In this document: one piece after another, positions 34,649-43,108 of the stretch
How the letters are laid out: the number at the start of each line of letters is the position of its first letter
How positions within the stretch are numbered: position 1 is the first letter of the stretch
Notes under the pieces: model-generated
Told to the model about the DNA's origin: nothing
Database searches by the model: none
Seen by the model: only the letters and a program-made list of their open reading frames with translations
Translations under genes and position numbers: made by a program
Origin: Hymenobacter ruricola
GTDB taxonomy: Bacteria > Bacteroidota > Bacteroidia > Cytophagales > Hymenobacteraceae
Direction of reading: 5' to 3'
Assembly: GCF_015694525.1 (NCBI RefSeq)
Contig: NZ_JADQDM010000002.1
Span: 434,001-498,000 of the forward strand
Length of the DNA stretch: 64,000 nucleotides

Positions 34649-36565
34649 ATGCCCGTTAGCAGGGAAAGTCTGGCTCAGCTTAATGGCGCTGCGCTGCTTA
34701 CCCCTGCCCGCATGGAGGACCTGAACCAATCCAATTACTCGCTCTCGGCCAGCCGGCCCGCTGAAGAGCAGCCCACCGAAGAATTCTCGAACCCTCTGCC
34801 CCGCGCCGTGCTGCGCATGAACAGCCACGTGCTGCTCGACGGCGAATGGAAATTTGCCCACGACGTGGAAGACGTGGGCCTGCGCGATGATTGGGCCCTG
34901 GGCCATGCCTACGAGCACCGCGCCCACTGGCCCGGCTCGGTGGAAGAGCACCTGGCCGAGGCCCGCGGGCAACAGGGCGGCGCCACCTGGCACGACAAAG
35001 TAGTGGTGTGGTACGAGCGCGAGTTCAACCTGCCCGAAGTGGCCGAGCCCCAGGCCCGCTCCCTCATCCAGCTCACGTTTGGGGCCTGCGGCTACGAAAC
35101 CCGGGTGTGGCTCAATGGCCAGCTGCTGAAAACCATTGAAGGCGAAGAGGTGCATTTTGGCGAATACACTTCCTTCAGCTACGAGCTGGACGAGGAAAAC
35201 CTGCACCTCGTCAACCGCCTCACCGTGCGCATCGTGGACACGATGGACGCCGAAACGCCCCGCGGCAAGCAGGAATCGCACGTGTACAAGCGCGGCGGCA
35301 TCTGGTACCAGACCTACACGGGCGCCGTGCGCAGCGTGTGGCTCGAAACCGTGGAGCGCAACCGCCTGCGTTCCCGCGTGGGCGTGGTGAGCGTGGTGGA
35401 AGACCACCTGGTGCGCTTCAACCTGACGCTGCGCATCCACGACGCGGGCGACTACCTCATCCGCTTGCAGATTTTCGACCCGCTCACCACCGACCGCACG
35501 GCGCCGCTGGCCACTTCCGATTTTCCGGTGCGCGTGGCGGCCGGGCAGTGGCAGCAGCGCGTGGTGCTGGAGGTGCCCGGCGCCGAGCTGTGGAGCCCCG
35601 AAGCCCCGAACCGCTACCGGCTGGTGGCCTGCCTGGTGGACAGCGAAGGCTACGCGGCCCAGATTGAAACGCTGTTTGGGCTGCGCAAAATCGAAGCCCG
35701 GGGCCGCTACGTGTACCTCAACAACCAGCCCACCTACCTCGACGGCATCCTTTACCAGCCCGGCCAGGCCACGCTGGAAGAAATGCAGCGCCACATGCAC
35801 GCCATGAAGGCGCTGGGCTGCAACCTGGTCCGCGTGCACATCGCCGGCGTCGACCCGCGCATCTACAACCTGGCCGACGAGCTGGGCCTGCTGCTGTGGG
35901 TGGAAGTGCCGAGCCCGCACAGCTCCACCCCGCGCAGCCGCGAAAACCACCGCGCCGAACTGCTGCGCCTCGTCACGCTGAGCGAAACGCACCCCAGCAT
36001 CGTCATCTGGAGCCTCTATAATGAGGACTGGGGCGCCCAGGACATCGCCACCAACCCCGAAACGCGCGAGTACATCGTGGAAACCTACCACTTCATGCAG
36101 ATTGCCTACCCCCAGTTTCTGGTGGTGGACAACGACGGCTGGCACCACATTTCCTACACCGGCCGCTTGAAGTCCGACCTGCTCACGGCCCACCTCTACA
36201 CGCCCGACCTCACGCGCTGGAAAGAGTTGCTCGACCGGCTGGTGGGTGGCGAGATGGAAGGCACCGCCGCCTTCCCGCTCGTGGTGGGCGACCCGTTCTT
36301 TTACCGCCGGCAGGTGCCGCTCATCGTGAGCGAGTGGGGCGGCTTCGGCTTTTCCGACTACGGCGGGCCGCAGGACGCCGAAGCGCGCACCAACAGCATC
36401 AAGGCCTTCAAGCAGGAGTTGCGCAGCCGCCCCATCGCGGGCGACGTCTACACCCAGGCCACCAACATCGAAGACGAGCGCAACGGCCTCATCGACCCGC
36501 ACACCGGCGCCCTGAGCGTGCCGGAAGACCTGCTGGCCTCCCGGCAGCTCGAATACTTGCAGTAG
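34649..36565 (+). CDS. Glycoside hydrolase family 2 enzyme
   Basis: 638 residues with the GH2 layout: jelly-roll sugar-binding domain (LDGEWKFAHDVED ... GYETRVWLNGQLL), immunoglobulin-like domain (about 215-350), then a TIM barrel. The acid/base glutamate is E459 in SLYNEDWG, and the nucleophile E562 in LIVSEWGGFG. These are typical of beta-galactosidase, beta-glucuronidase and beta-mannosidase; the substrate is not resolved. There is no signal peptide, so it is probably cytoplasmic. ATG 34649 is used, but ATG 34712 (MEDLNQSNYSL) is equally possible. Confidence 0.9.
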   Translation: MPVSRESLAQLNGAALLTPARMEDLNQSNYSLSASRPAEEQPTEEFSNPLPRAVLRMNSHVLLDGEWKFAHDVEDVGLRDDWALGHAYEHRAHWPGSVEEHLAEARGQQGGATWHDKVVVWYEREFNLPEVAEPQARSLIQLTFGACGYETRVWLNGQLLKTIEGEEVHFGEYTSFSYELDEENLHLVNRLTVRIVDTMDAETPRGKQESHVYKRGGIWYQTYTGAVRSVWLETVERNRLRSRVGVVSVVEDHLVRFNLTLRIHDAGDYLIRLQIFDPLTTDRTAPLATSDFPVRVAAGQWQQRVVLEVPGAELWSPEAPNRYRLVACLVDSEGYAAQIETLFGLRKIEARGRYVYLNNQPTYLDGILYQPGQATLEEMQRHMHAMKALGCNLVRVHIAGVDPRIYNLADELGLLLWVEVPSPHSSTPRSRENHRAELLRLVTLSETHPSIVIWSLYNEDWGAQDIATNPETREYIVETYHFMQIAYPQFLVVDNDGWHHISYTGRLKSDLLTAHLYTPDLTRWKELLDRLVGGEMEGTAAFPLVVGDPFFYRRQVPLIVSEWGGFGFSDYGGPQDAEARTNSIKAFKQELRSRPIAGDVYTQATNIEDERNGLIDPHTGALSVPEDLLASRQLEYLQ

Positions 36566-36588
36566 GCCTCTGCGGCGGCGCGGGCCCG

Positions 36589-36873
36589 CTAGCGGCGCGG
36601 GGCCTTGAGCGTGGCGGTGGCGCTCCAGGAAATGCGGCGGGCGGTGTCGCTCACTTGGAGGTCGGCCAGGATTCCGCTTGATACCGTGCTGCTTACCGAC
36701 GACTTGTGGACGATGAGCGGCGCTATTTCCAGGTACTGGCGAATGGGCGGCACCTTGGACGCGCCGGGCACCAGCAGCTCAAAAACGACTACTTCCTCGG
36801 CTTCTTCGGGGCCATCGGGGAAGGCGTGGGCTTCGGCGGTTAAGGAACGAATTGCAGGGTCGAGGTTCAACAT
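36589..36873 (-). CDS. Hypothetical small protein
   Basis: 94 residues from ATG 36873 (MLNLDPAIRSLTAEAHAFPD). The sequence is acidic and beta-rich (EEVVVFELLVPGASKVPPIRQYLEIAPLIVHKSSVSSTVSSGI), and ends with a basic tail. No family recognised. The opposite strand is open too, but its product is Ser/Thr-rich and unlikely. About 200 bp of AT-rich spacer separates it from the mrp gene; its own promoter was not identified there. Confidence 0.6.
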   Translation of the reverse strand: MLNLDPAIRSLTAEAHAFPDGPEEAEEVVVFELLVPGASKVPPIRQYLEIAPLIVHKSSVSSTVSSGILADLQVSDTARRISWSATATLKAPRR

Positions 36874-37032
36874 AGAAAAGGGCTTGAAAGGCAAAAACGG
36901 AATAATCAGGGGTGGGACGTGTTTGTAAATATGTGAGAAAATTGCCGAATAATCACAACCCAAAAAGGCAGATTTTTTGATAGTTACAAGGCCATTCTTG
37001 CATCTTCCGAACCGCTCCGGCGCTTCCGGGGT

Positions 37033-37040
37033 TATCTTTG
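37033..37040 (+). promoter_or_regulatory. Bacteroidota -7 promoter element TATCTTTG (mrp)
   Basis: GGTTATCTTTGCAG, 31 bp before the first of three tandem ATG codons (37072, 37075, 37078). Confidence 0.65.
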
Positions 37041-37071
37041 CAGCCCGCCCTTCCGGCGCCTTGCCCACCCC

Positions 37072-38175
37072 ATGATGATGACCAAAGAAGCCGTTCTCAA
37101 AGCCCTGAGCTACGTGGAAGAGCCCGACCTGGGTCAGGACCTCGTCACGCTCAACATGATTGAGAACATTGAGATTGACGGCCTTACCGTCGCCTTTACC
37201 GTGGTGCTCACCACGCCCGCCTGCCCGCTCAAGCAGCTCATTCACGACGCCTGCGAGCGCGCCATCCACACGATGGTCGACAAAGACGCCAACGTGGTGA
37301 TTACGATGACTTCGCGCGTGACCACCGGCCGCCACAACCGCGGCGACCTGCTGCCCGGCGTAAAAAATATTATTGCCATCGCCTCCGGCAAAGGCGGCGT
37401 GGGCAAAAGCACCGTGACGGCCAACCTGGCCGTGGCCCTGGCCGCCACCGGCGCCAAAGTGGGCCTGGTGGATGCCGACATTTCGGGCCCCAGCATGCCC
37501 GTCATGTTCGACGTGGAGAACGAGGCCCCGCACGTGTTCCAGGGCCCGAACGGCAAAAACCTTATTCAGCCCATCATCAAATACGGCGTTAAGCTAATGA
37601 GCATTGGCTTCCTGGCGCCGGCCGAAAGCGCCATTGTGTGGCGCGGGCCCATGGCCTCCTCGGCGCTCAAGCAGTTCATCACCGAAGTGGATTGGGGCGA
37701 GCTCGACTACCTGCTGCTCGACCTGCCGCCCGGCACCTCCGACATCCACCTCACGCTGGTGCAAACCGTGCCCGTGACGGGCGCCGTCATCGTGACCACG
37801 CCGCAGAAAGTGGCCCTGGCCGATGCCCAGAAGGGTTTGCAGATGTTCCGCCAGCCCCAAATCAACGTGCCGGTGCTGGGCGTGGTGGAGAACATGGCCT
37901 GGTTTACGCCGGCCGAGCTGCCCGAAAACAAGTACTTCATTTTTGGCGAAGGCGGCGGCCAGCGTCTGGCCACGCAGCACGACATTCCGCTGCTAGGCCA
38001 GCTGCCGCTGGTGCAAAGCATCCGCGAAAACGGCGACCAGGGCCAGCCCGCCGTGCTCGACCCGGAGTCCGAGGTCGGCCAACGCTTTGCGGACCTGGCC
38101 GAAGCCGTGGCCCGGCAAGTAAGTATCCGCAACAACGTGGCGCCCAAAACGGCCGTCGTGCAGATGAACTCCTAA
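37072..38175 (+). CDS. apbC: Mrp/NBP35-family Fe-S carrier ATPase
   Basis: Cytoplasmic P-loop protein that helps load Fe-S clusters. The 367-residue protein has an N-terminal MIP18/DUF59 domain (about 5-80: VLKALSYVEEPDLGQDLVTLNMI) and a ParA-like ATPase with deviant Walker A SGKGGVGKS at 105-113. Further motifs are VDADISGPSM and LLLDLPPGTSD. The C-terminal CxxC that binds the bridging cluster in E. coli Mrp is not present: the equivalent stretch reads MAWFTPAELPENKYFIFGEGGG. I recall the same in other Bacteroidota. Its stop overlaps the NifU-domain gene (TAATG), which supports an Fe-S role. Confidence 0.93.
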   Translation: MMMTKEAVLKALSYVEEPDLGQDLVTLNMIENIEIDGLTVAFTVVLTTPACPLKQLIHDACERAIHTMVDKDANVVITMTSRVTTGRHNRGDLLPGVKNIIAIASGKGGVGKSTVTANLAVALAATGAKVGLVDADISGPSMPVMFDVENEAPHVFQGPNGKNLIQPIIKYGVKLMSIGFLAPAESAIVWRGPMASSALKQFITEVDWGELDYLLLDLPPGTSDIHLTLVQTVPVTGAVIVTTPQKVALADAQKGLQMFRQPQINVPVLGVVENMAWFTPAELPENKYFIFGEGGGQRLATQHDIPLLGQLPLVQSIRENGDQGQPAVLDPESEVGQRFADLAEAVARQVSIRNNVAPKTAVVQMNS

Positions 38176-38438
38176 TGCCCGTGGAAACGACAACTCTTGC
38201 CCCCACCTTTGACCACCCGCTGATGCCCCGCATCGAGGCGGCCCTCGACACCCTGCGCCCTTACCTGGCCACCGACGGCGGCAACGTGCGCGTGGCCAAC
38301 ATCACGCCCGAAGGTGTGCTCCAACTGCAGTGGGAAGGCGCCTGCGGGGCCTGCCCCATGTCGCCGATGACCCGCGCCGGGCTGGAAGACACCGTGAAAA
38401 AGGCCGTGCCGGAAATTACCGCGGTTGAAGCGCGGTAG
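38175..38438 (+). CDS. NifU C-terminal domain Fe-S scaffold
   Basis: 87 residues comprising one NifU/NfuA-type domain: MPRIEAALDTLRPYLATDGGNVRVANITPEGVLQLQWEGACGACPMSPMTRAGLEDTVKKAVPEI. The CGAC motif at about residues 56-59 would hold a 4Fe-4S cluster at a dimer interface. The start overlaps the apbC stop by one base, so the products are made together and probably pass clusters between them. Confidence 0.92.
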   Translation: MPVETTTLAPTFDHPLMPRIEAALDTLRPYLATDGGNVRVANITPEGVLQLQWEGACGACPMSPMTRAGLEDTVKKAVPEITAVEAR

Positions 38439-38470
38439 GCCTCTTTTTCTGTTATTTGACTCATCACAGC

Positions 38471-38582
38471 ACGTCATGCTGAGCGTAGCCGAAGCATCTC
38501 GCGTGGGGTAGTAATCACAATCGTTCTACCGGTTGAGTTTACTATTGCACGCGAGATGCTTCGGCTACGCTCAGCATGACGT
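38471..38582. repeat. Paired inverted repeat, ACGTCATGCTGAGCG family
   Basis: Perfect 35-bp arms at 38471-38505 and 38548-38582 between the nifU-like gene and fahA. Confidence 0.9.
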
Positions 38583-38624
38583 TCTTTTTTGACCTGCTTT
38601 CCCTAAATCACCCTGCCCTCCGCC

Positions 38625-39911
38625 ATGGCCACCTCGCCCAACTCGCCCGCCCTCCGCTCCTGGATTGACATTGCCCCCGGCTCCGACTTTCCCATCCAAA
38701 ACCTGCCCTTTGGCGTGTTCGAAACCGAGGAGCGGGGCCCGCGCCTGGCGGTGGCCATCGGCGGCTACGCCCTGGATTTGTACGCGGCCAGCCAGTTCGG
38801 CTTTTTCGAGGACCTGACCGAACTGGGCGACGCGCAGCCCAAGGTGTTTCGCCGACGCTCGCTCAACGCGTTTTTGCGGCTGGGACGGCCGGCGTGGCGC
38901 GCGGTGCGCCAGCGCGTGAGCGAGTTGCTGCGCCACGATGAGCCCCGCCTGCGCGACCACGAGGAGGCCGTGCGCACCTGCTTGGTACGCCAGTCCGAAG
39001 TGCGCATGCTGCGCCCGGTGAAGCCCGCCAACTACACCGATTTCTACAGCAGCATCGAGCACGCCACCAACGTGGGCACCATGTTCCGGGACCCGGCTAA
39101 TGCCCTGCTGCCCAACTGGCGCCACCTGCCCATCGGCTACCACGGGCGCACCAGCAGCATCGTGGTGTCGGGCACCGACATTCGCCGGCCCAACGGCCAG
39201 CGCAAGGCTCCTGACGAAGCCGCGCCCACCTTCGGGCCCAGCCGCCAGCTCGATTTTGAGCTGGAAATGGCCTTTGTGGTGGGCACCGGCACGGCGCTGG
39301 GCTCCACCGTGGACATTGCCGCGGCGGAGGACCACATTTTCGGCCTCTGCCTGTTCAACGACTGGAGCGCCCGCGACCTGCAAAGCTGGGAATATGTACC
39401 GCTGGGGCCTTTTCTGGGCAAAAACTTCGGCAGCAGCGTGGCGCCCTGGGTGGTCACGCTGGACGCGCTGGAGCCATTCCGCGTAGCCGGCCCCGCGCAG
39501 GAACCCACGCCCCTGCCCTACCTGCAGCACACCGGCGCGCACAACTTCGACGTGCGCCTCGAAGTGGCTCTCACGCCCGCCGGCGGCTCCGAAACCACCA
39601 TCAGCCGCACCAACTTCGGCCTCATGTACTGGAGCATGGCCCAGCAGCTGGCCCACCACGCCTCCAACGGCTGCAACCTCGAAGCCGGCGACCTCTACGC
39701 CTCCGGCACCATCTCGGGCCCCACGCCGGATTCGCTGGGCTCGATGCTGGAGCTGGCCTGGCGCGGCACCCGCCCCGTGCCGCTGCCCGATGGCTCGGAG
39801 CGCAAGTTTTTGCTGGACGGCGACACGGTGGTGATGCGCGGCTACGCCGAAAAAGAAGGCGTGCGCATTGGCTTTGGCGAAGTGCGCGGCACCGTGCAGC
39901 CGGCCCAGTAA
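38625..39911 (+). CDS. fahA: Fumarylacetoacetase
   Basis: Last step of tyrosine and homogentisate breakdown, giving fumarate and acetoacetate. 428 residues, with the N-terminal SH3-like domain (FPIQNLPFGVFET) and the beta-roll catalytic domain. Metal and active-site motifs are YTDFYSSIEHATNVG (metal D, general-base H), LDFELEMAFVVG (two metal E), and LFNDWSARDLQSWEY (metal D). Other genes of tyrosine catabolism are not in the window. A repeat element precedes it. Confidence 0.95.
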   Translation: MATSPNSPALRSWIDIAPGSDFPIQNLPFGVFETEERGPRLAVAIGGYALDLYAASQFGFFEDLTELGDAQPKVFRRRSLNAFLRLGRPAWRAVRQRVSELLRHDEPRLRDHEEAVRTCLVRQSEVRMLRPVKPANYTDFYSSIEHATNVGTMFRDPANALLPNWRHLPIGYHGRTSSIVVSGTDIRRPNGQRKAPDEAAPTFGPSRQLDFELEMAFVVGTGTALGSTVDIAAAEDHIFGLCLFNDWSARDLQSWEYVPLGPFLGKNFGSSVAPWVVTLDALEPFRVAGPAQEPTPLPYLQHTGAHNFDVRLEVALTPAGGSETTISRTNFGLMYWSMAQQLAHHASNGCNLEAGDLYASGTISGPTPDSLGSMLELAWRGTRPVPLPDGSERKFLLDGDTVVMRGYAEKEGVRIGFGEVRGTVQPAQ

Positions 39912-39962
39912 CGCTTTAGCTGACTTGATTCAATCTACTTCTCACCCCCACTGCCTGTTTTC

Positions 39963-40355
39963 GTGAAAAACCTTTTTCTCCTGGCCTTCGGCCTTTTACT
40001 CAGCCAAACTGCTTTTTGTCAGGACATTGTTTTCAAGAAGGATATTGTGTCCGTCGACGGCAAAGATTGCCTGAAAGTGAATGACCGGGACCCCAATAAT
40101 GTGTCCTTCATGGACCTGGAAGGCAACGAAATCTTCTTCCTGAAATTCATTCACAACAGCAAATACGGTCCGCTCTACACCAAAACCACCTTCCTCAACC
40201 AGAAGCTGACCATGACGGCGATGTCGTACGGTTTCACGAAGAAGCTGCTGCTGAAAAAGCTGCTGATGGACGGCACCCTGACCAACTGCGCGCTGGTGCC
40301 GGCCAGAGTGGAGAACTTCGTGCTGAAATACGACGAGAAAGTGGAAGATAAGTAA
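39963..40355 (+). CDS. Hypothetical exported protein
   Basis: 130 residues starting at GTG 39963 with signal peptide KNLFLLAFGLLLSQTAFCQ. The mature protein reads DIVFKKDIVSVDGKDCLKVNDRDPNNVSFMDLEGNEIFFLKFI, beta-rich, with one further cysteine in TNCALVPARVENF. Similar short exported proteins occur in Bacteroidota, without a known function. It has lower GC than fahA upstream. Confidence 0.75.
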   Translation: MKNLFLLAFGLLLSQTAFCQDIVFKKDIVSVDGKDCLKVNDRDPNNVSFMDLEGNEIFFLKFIHNSKYGPLYTKTTFLNQKLTMTAMSYGFTKKLLLKKLLMDGTLTNCALVPARVENFVLKYDEKVEDK

Positions 40356-40392
40356 GCCAGTTGTCCTGCCCGCTTCGCTCGCTTGTTGAAAA

Positions 40393-40989
40393 TCAGTGCA
40401 TCCGGTCGTCGCGCACCGGCAGGTTGGTGATGATTTCGCCTTCGATTTTCAGCAGCTCCTGCAGGCGCTCATCCACCAGTTTGGGGTCGCAGTATTCCTT
40501 GGCCAGGTCCACGTAGCTCACGAAGTGCGCGGCTTCGGACACCATCAGTTCGTAGTAGAATTTGCTTAGCTCCTGGTCGGCAATGTTTTGCCAGAGCAGC
40601 TTGAACCGCTCGCAGCTGCGCGCTTCGATGAGGGCCGACACTAGGAGCTGGTCCATGAGCTGGCGCTCGCGGGCGCCGCCTTTGCGCACGTGGGCCAGCA
40701 GCTGCACCACGTACTCGTCTTTGCGCGGGCGGCCCAGCGCGAAGCCGCGCTTGCGCAGCTCCAGCAGCACGCGCTCGAAGTGGCTCCACTCCTCGGCCAC
40801 CAAGTCGGTGAGCTCGTCCACGAGGCGGGTTTTCTCGGGGTAGTGAATAATCATGCTGATGCCCGTGCTGGCGGCTTTTTGCTCGCACCAGGCGTGGTCG
40901 ACCAGGATGTCTTCGATGTTTTTTTCGGCGATGTCGACCCAGCGCGGGTCGGTGTTCAGCTTGAGCTTGAGGATGGTTTTCTCTTTCAT
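40393..40989 (-). CDS. miaE: tRNA-(ms2io6A)-hydroxylase
   Basis: Non-haem di-iron monooxygenase that hydroxylates the isopentenyl group of ms2i6A37. The 198-residue four-helix protein has the MiaE features: VDHAWCEQKAASTGISMI, EEWSHFERVLLELRKRG (E-x2-H iron ligand), LVSALIEARSCERFKLL and VSEAAHFVSYVDLA (second E-x2-H-like set). It acts on the product of MiaB, encoded at 50096. It lies 9 bp after the stop of the porin-like gene on the same strand. Confidence 0.93.
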   Translation of the reverse strand: MKEKTILKLKLNTDPRWVDIAEKNIEDILVDHAWCEQKAASTGISMIIHYPEKTRLVDELTDLVAEEWSHFERVLLELRKRGFALGRPRKDEYVVQLLAHVRKGGARERQLMDQLLVSALIEARSCERFKLLWQNIADQELSKFYYELMVSEAAHFVSYVDLAKEYCDPKLVDERLQELLKIEGEIITNLPVRDDRMH

Positions 40990-40998
40990 GCCGGCTTG

Positions 40999-43053
40999 CT
41001 AGTTAAAGAAATTCCACTTCACGCCGAACTGGAAGCGGCGCGGGTAGCCGGTGTAGTACGGCGTGGTGAAATAGCCCGCGGCCAGGATGCCCTGGTTGAT
41101 GTAAGCCATTTTCAGGAACACCGAAACCGCTTTGATGTCGGCCGTGAAAAACACGTTGGCCACGGCGTAGTTGCGGATGGTGAAGTGGTGTTGCTCGTAG
41201 AACTGCTGGGTGCTGGGGCTGTAGTCGAACGCTTGGTAGCGCGACTGGTAATACAGCTCGGCGCCGACCTGGCTGAACAGCGCCCGGCGGAAAATGTAGC
41301 TTTCGTAAAACACCCGCGAGTTGGTGACCAGCGCGGGAATGCGCAGGCCGCCCACGTCGCCGCCGCGCGTGTAGGTGGCTTGGTTGTCGAACCCCACGCG
41401 GCCCAGATGCACGAGGTGGCGCGCCGCAATTACTTGCAGATTGCGGGCCACGGCGGCCTGCGTGGGCGTGGCCGTGGTGTCGTAATACACCAGATTGCCG
41501 ACGTTGACCAGGCTGGCGCTGGCCTCGAAGCGCTGGGCGGTGAGGGCGCCCAGGTCGGGCAGCTTCAGCCGCAGGCGGCCGGTGAGTTGCGTGGTGTTGG
41601 TGTTCTTGAACTCGGCGGCGGTGCCGGGCAGGTGGTGCCACTCGTAGTTGTTGCCCACCAGCTCCTGCTGCGTGAGCGTGGGCGCGTAGGAAGAGCGCAG
41701 TGCCTCGGCCGACAGCGGCCCGGTGCGCACGGCGGCCCGCAGCCAGTATTCTGGCCCGTTTTGGTTGGGGCCGAAAGAAACAGGATGAATTTCGCCGGCG
41801 GTTTCGACGGCGTAAATCGTGCGGTAGTTGAACGCCGCCGTGCCCCCAAAAAACACTTCGTTGAAAGCGCGCCGCGGAGCCGCTTCCACCAGGCGCAGGC
41901 CCGTATTCGCGGGTGTAGCCGAGAATTGGTTGATTTCGAGCGCCTGCGACACCAGGCTGGCCGTGCGGTAGCGGCCGTAGAGGCGGTATTCCACCACTTT
42001 GGTGCGCCCGAGCACGCCAAACGTGTTTTCCACCTGCGCAAACTCCACGCGGTCGAGGATGGCGTTCGTGTTGCGCAGCACGCGTGGGTAAAACCGCACC
42101 CGCGGGTAGTAGATTTCGGCCGGGTTGAGGCGCTGCAGGGCCAAATCGGAGTAGCTGTTGTACTGGCGCTTGGCGTCGAAGGTGTGGTACACGGTGAGGC
42201 CGCGGCCCAGCAGCCGGTAGGTTTGGGTGAAGTACAGCTCGTCGCGGTCCTCGTTGTTGGCGGCCTGGGTCAGGTACACGCGCTGCTGCTCGTACTTGAA
42301 CAGCAGCCCGGGCTTGGACTCGCCCTGCGTGACGCTGTCGCCGTTTGCGCCGCGCGCGCGGGTGGTGATGGGCCAGATGCCGCCCTGCTCCACGCCCCGG
42401 TGGCGGGCATTGCCGATGTTGAACAGCAGGTGGTAGCGCTCATTCTCGGTTTGGTAGCGGCCGAAGAACAGCAGGTTGGAATGCTCCACCAGGCCCGCGC
42501 GCGAGCTGGTGGTGCCCAGAATCTTGTTCGACGCAATGCGCTCGTAGTCGATGCCCACGCTGAAATTTTTCTGCAGGCTGCGGCTGTAGCTGAACTCGAA
42601 CACCTGCTCGCCGGACCCCGACTGGATGTAGCGGAAAAACGAATAAGGCGAGCGCGAATCGTAGTACGGCACCCGGGAGGCGTCGCGGGCGTATTTGTCG
42701 AACACGTTGCGCCCCAGGCGGGCGCCCAGTTGCAAGTTAGGCTGGTACAGCAACGGCCGCGACGCCGTGCCCAGGGCGCCCAAGTCCTGCTGAAACGTGG
42801 TGTCGTGCGTCCAGAACCGCTCCTGCGGGAAGCGCGTGAGCGTGGTGTCGAGCAGGGTGCCGGCGGTGGAGTCGCGCAGCACGTCGGCTTCGTAAATGAC
42901 GCGCGTGGTTTTGGGCCCGTACAGGACTTTGGTGGAGTCGTCGAGCACTTGCGCGCGGGCCGCGGGCGCCCCAGCCAGTACCAGCAGCAAGGCCGCCAAA
43001 GCGCCCCGCCAGGGCCCAAGCGCAAGGGTGAGGCGGAAAGTGAGTGAATTCAA
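40999..43053 (-). CDS. Putative outer-membrane porin
   Basis: 684 residues matching the 'putative porin' family of Bacteroidota (I recall PF14121). A signal peptide (LALGPWRGALAALLLVLAGAPAARAQ) is followed by many amphipathic beta strands, and the chain ends in an aromatic residue (RRFQFGVKWNFFN), as expected for a beta barrel inserted by BAM. Start is TTG 43053; no ATG is available upstream of the signal peptide. The role is probably nutrient diffusion, but the substrate is unknown. The very long open frame on the opposite strand is a composition artefact. Confidence 0.85.
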   Translation of the reverse strand: MNSLTFRLTLALGPWRGALAALLLVLAGAPAARAQVLDDSTKVLYGPKTTRVIYEADVLRDSTAGTLLDTTLTRFPQERFWTHDTTFQQDLGALGTASRPLLYQPNLQLGARLGRNVFDKYARDASRVPYYDSRSPYSFFRYIQSGSGEQVFEFSYSRSLQKNFSVGIDYERIASNKILGTTSSRAGLVEHSNLLFFGRYQTENERYHLLFNIGNARHRGVEQGGIWPITTRARGANGDSVTQGESKPGLLFKYEQQRVYLTQAANNEDRDELYFTQTYRLLGRGLTVYHTFDAKRQYNSYSDLALQRLNPAEIYYPRVRFYPRVLRNTNAILDRVEFAQVENTFGVLGRTKVVEYRLYGRYRTASLVSQALEINQFSATPANTGLRLVEAAPRRAFNEVFFGGTAAFNYRTIYAVETAGEIHPVSFGPNQNGPEYWLRAAVRTGPLSAEALRSSYAPTLTQQELVGNNYEWHHLPGTAAEFKNTNTTQLTGRLRLKLPDLGALTAQRFEASASLVNVGNLVYYDTTATPTQAAVARNLQVIAARHLVHLGRVGFDNQATYTRGGDVGGLRIPALVTNSRVFYESYIFRRALFSQVGAELYYQSRYQAFDYSPSTQQFYEQHHFTIRNYAVANVFFTADIKAVSVFLKMAYINQGILAAGYFTTPYYTGYPRRFQFGVKWNFFN

Positions 43054-43108
43054 ACAGCTAGCGAATGGGCCGGACAGGCAACGCCTCCGGCCGGGTCAAA
43101 ACAAAAAA

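Noticed and set aside
34490..36502. A 670-codon open frame on the minus strand
   Set aside because: Antisense to the GH2 gene with clear catalytic motifs; composition is shadow-like and its end lies in a repeat arm.
40690..43047. A 785-codon open frame on the plus strand
   Set aside because: It is antisense to the porin-like gene, whose product has a signal peptide and beta-strand pattern. The plus-strand product is Ala/Val/Gly/His/Gln-rich, typical of a GC-rich shadow.
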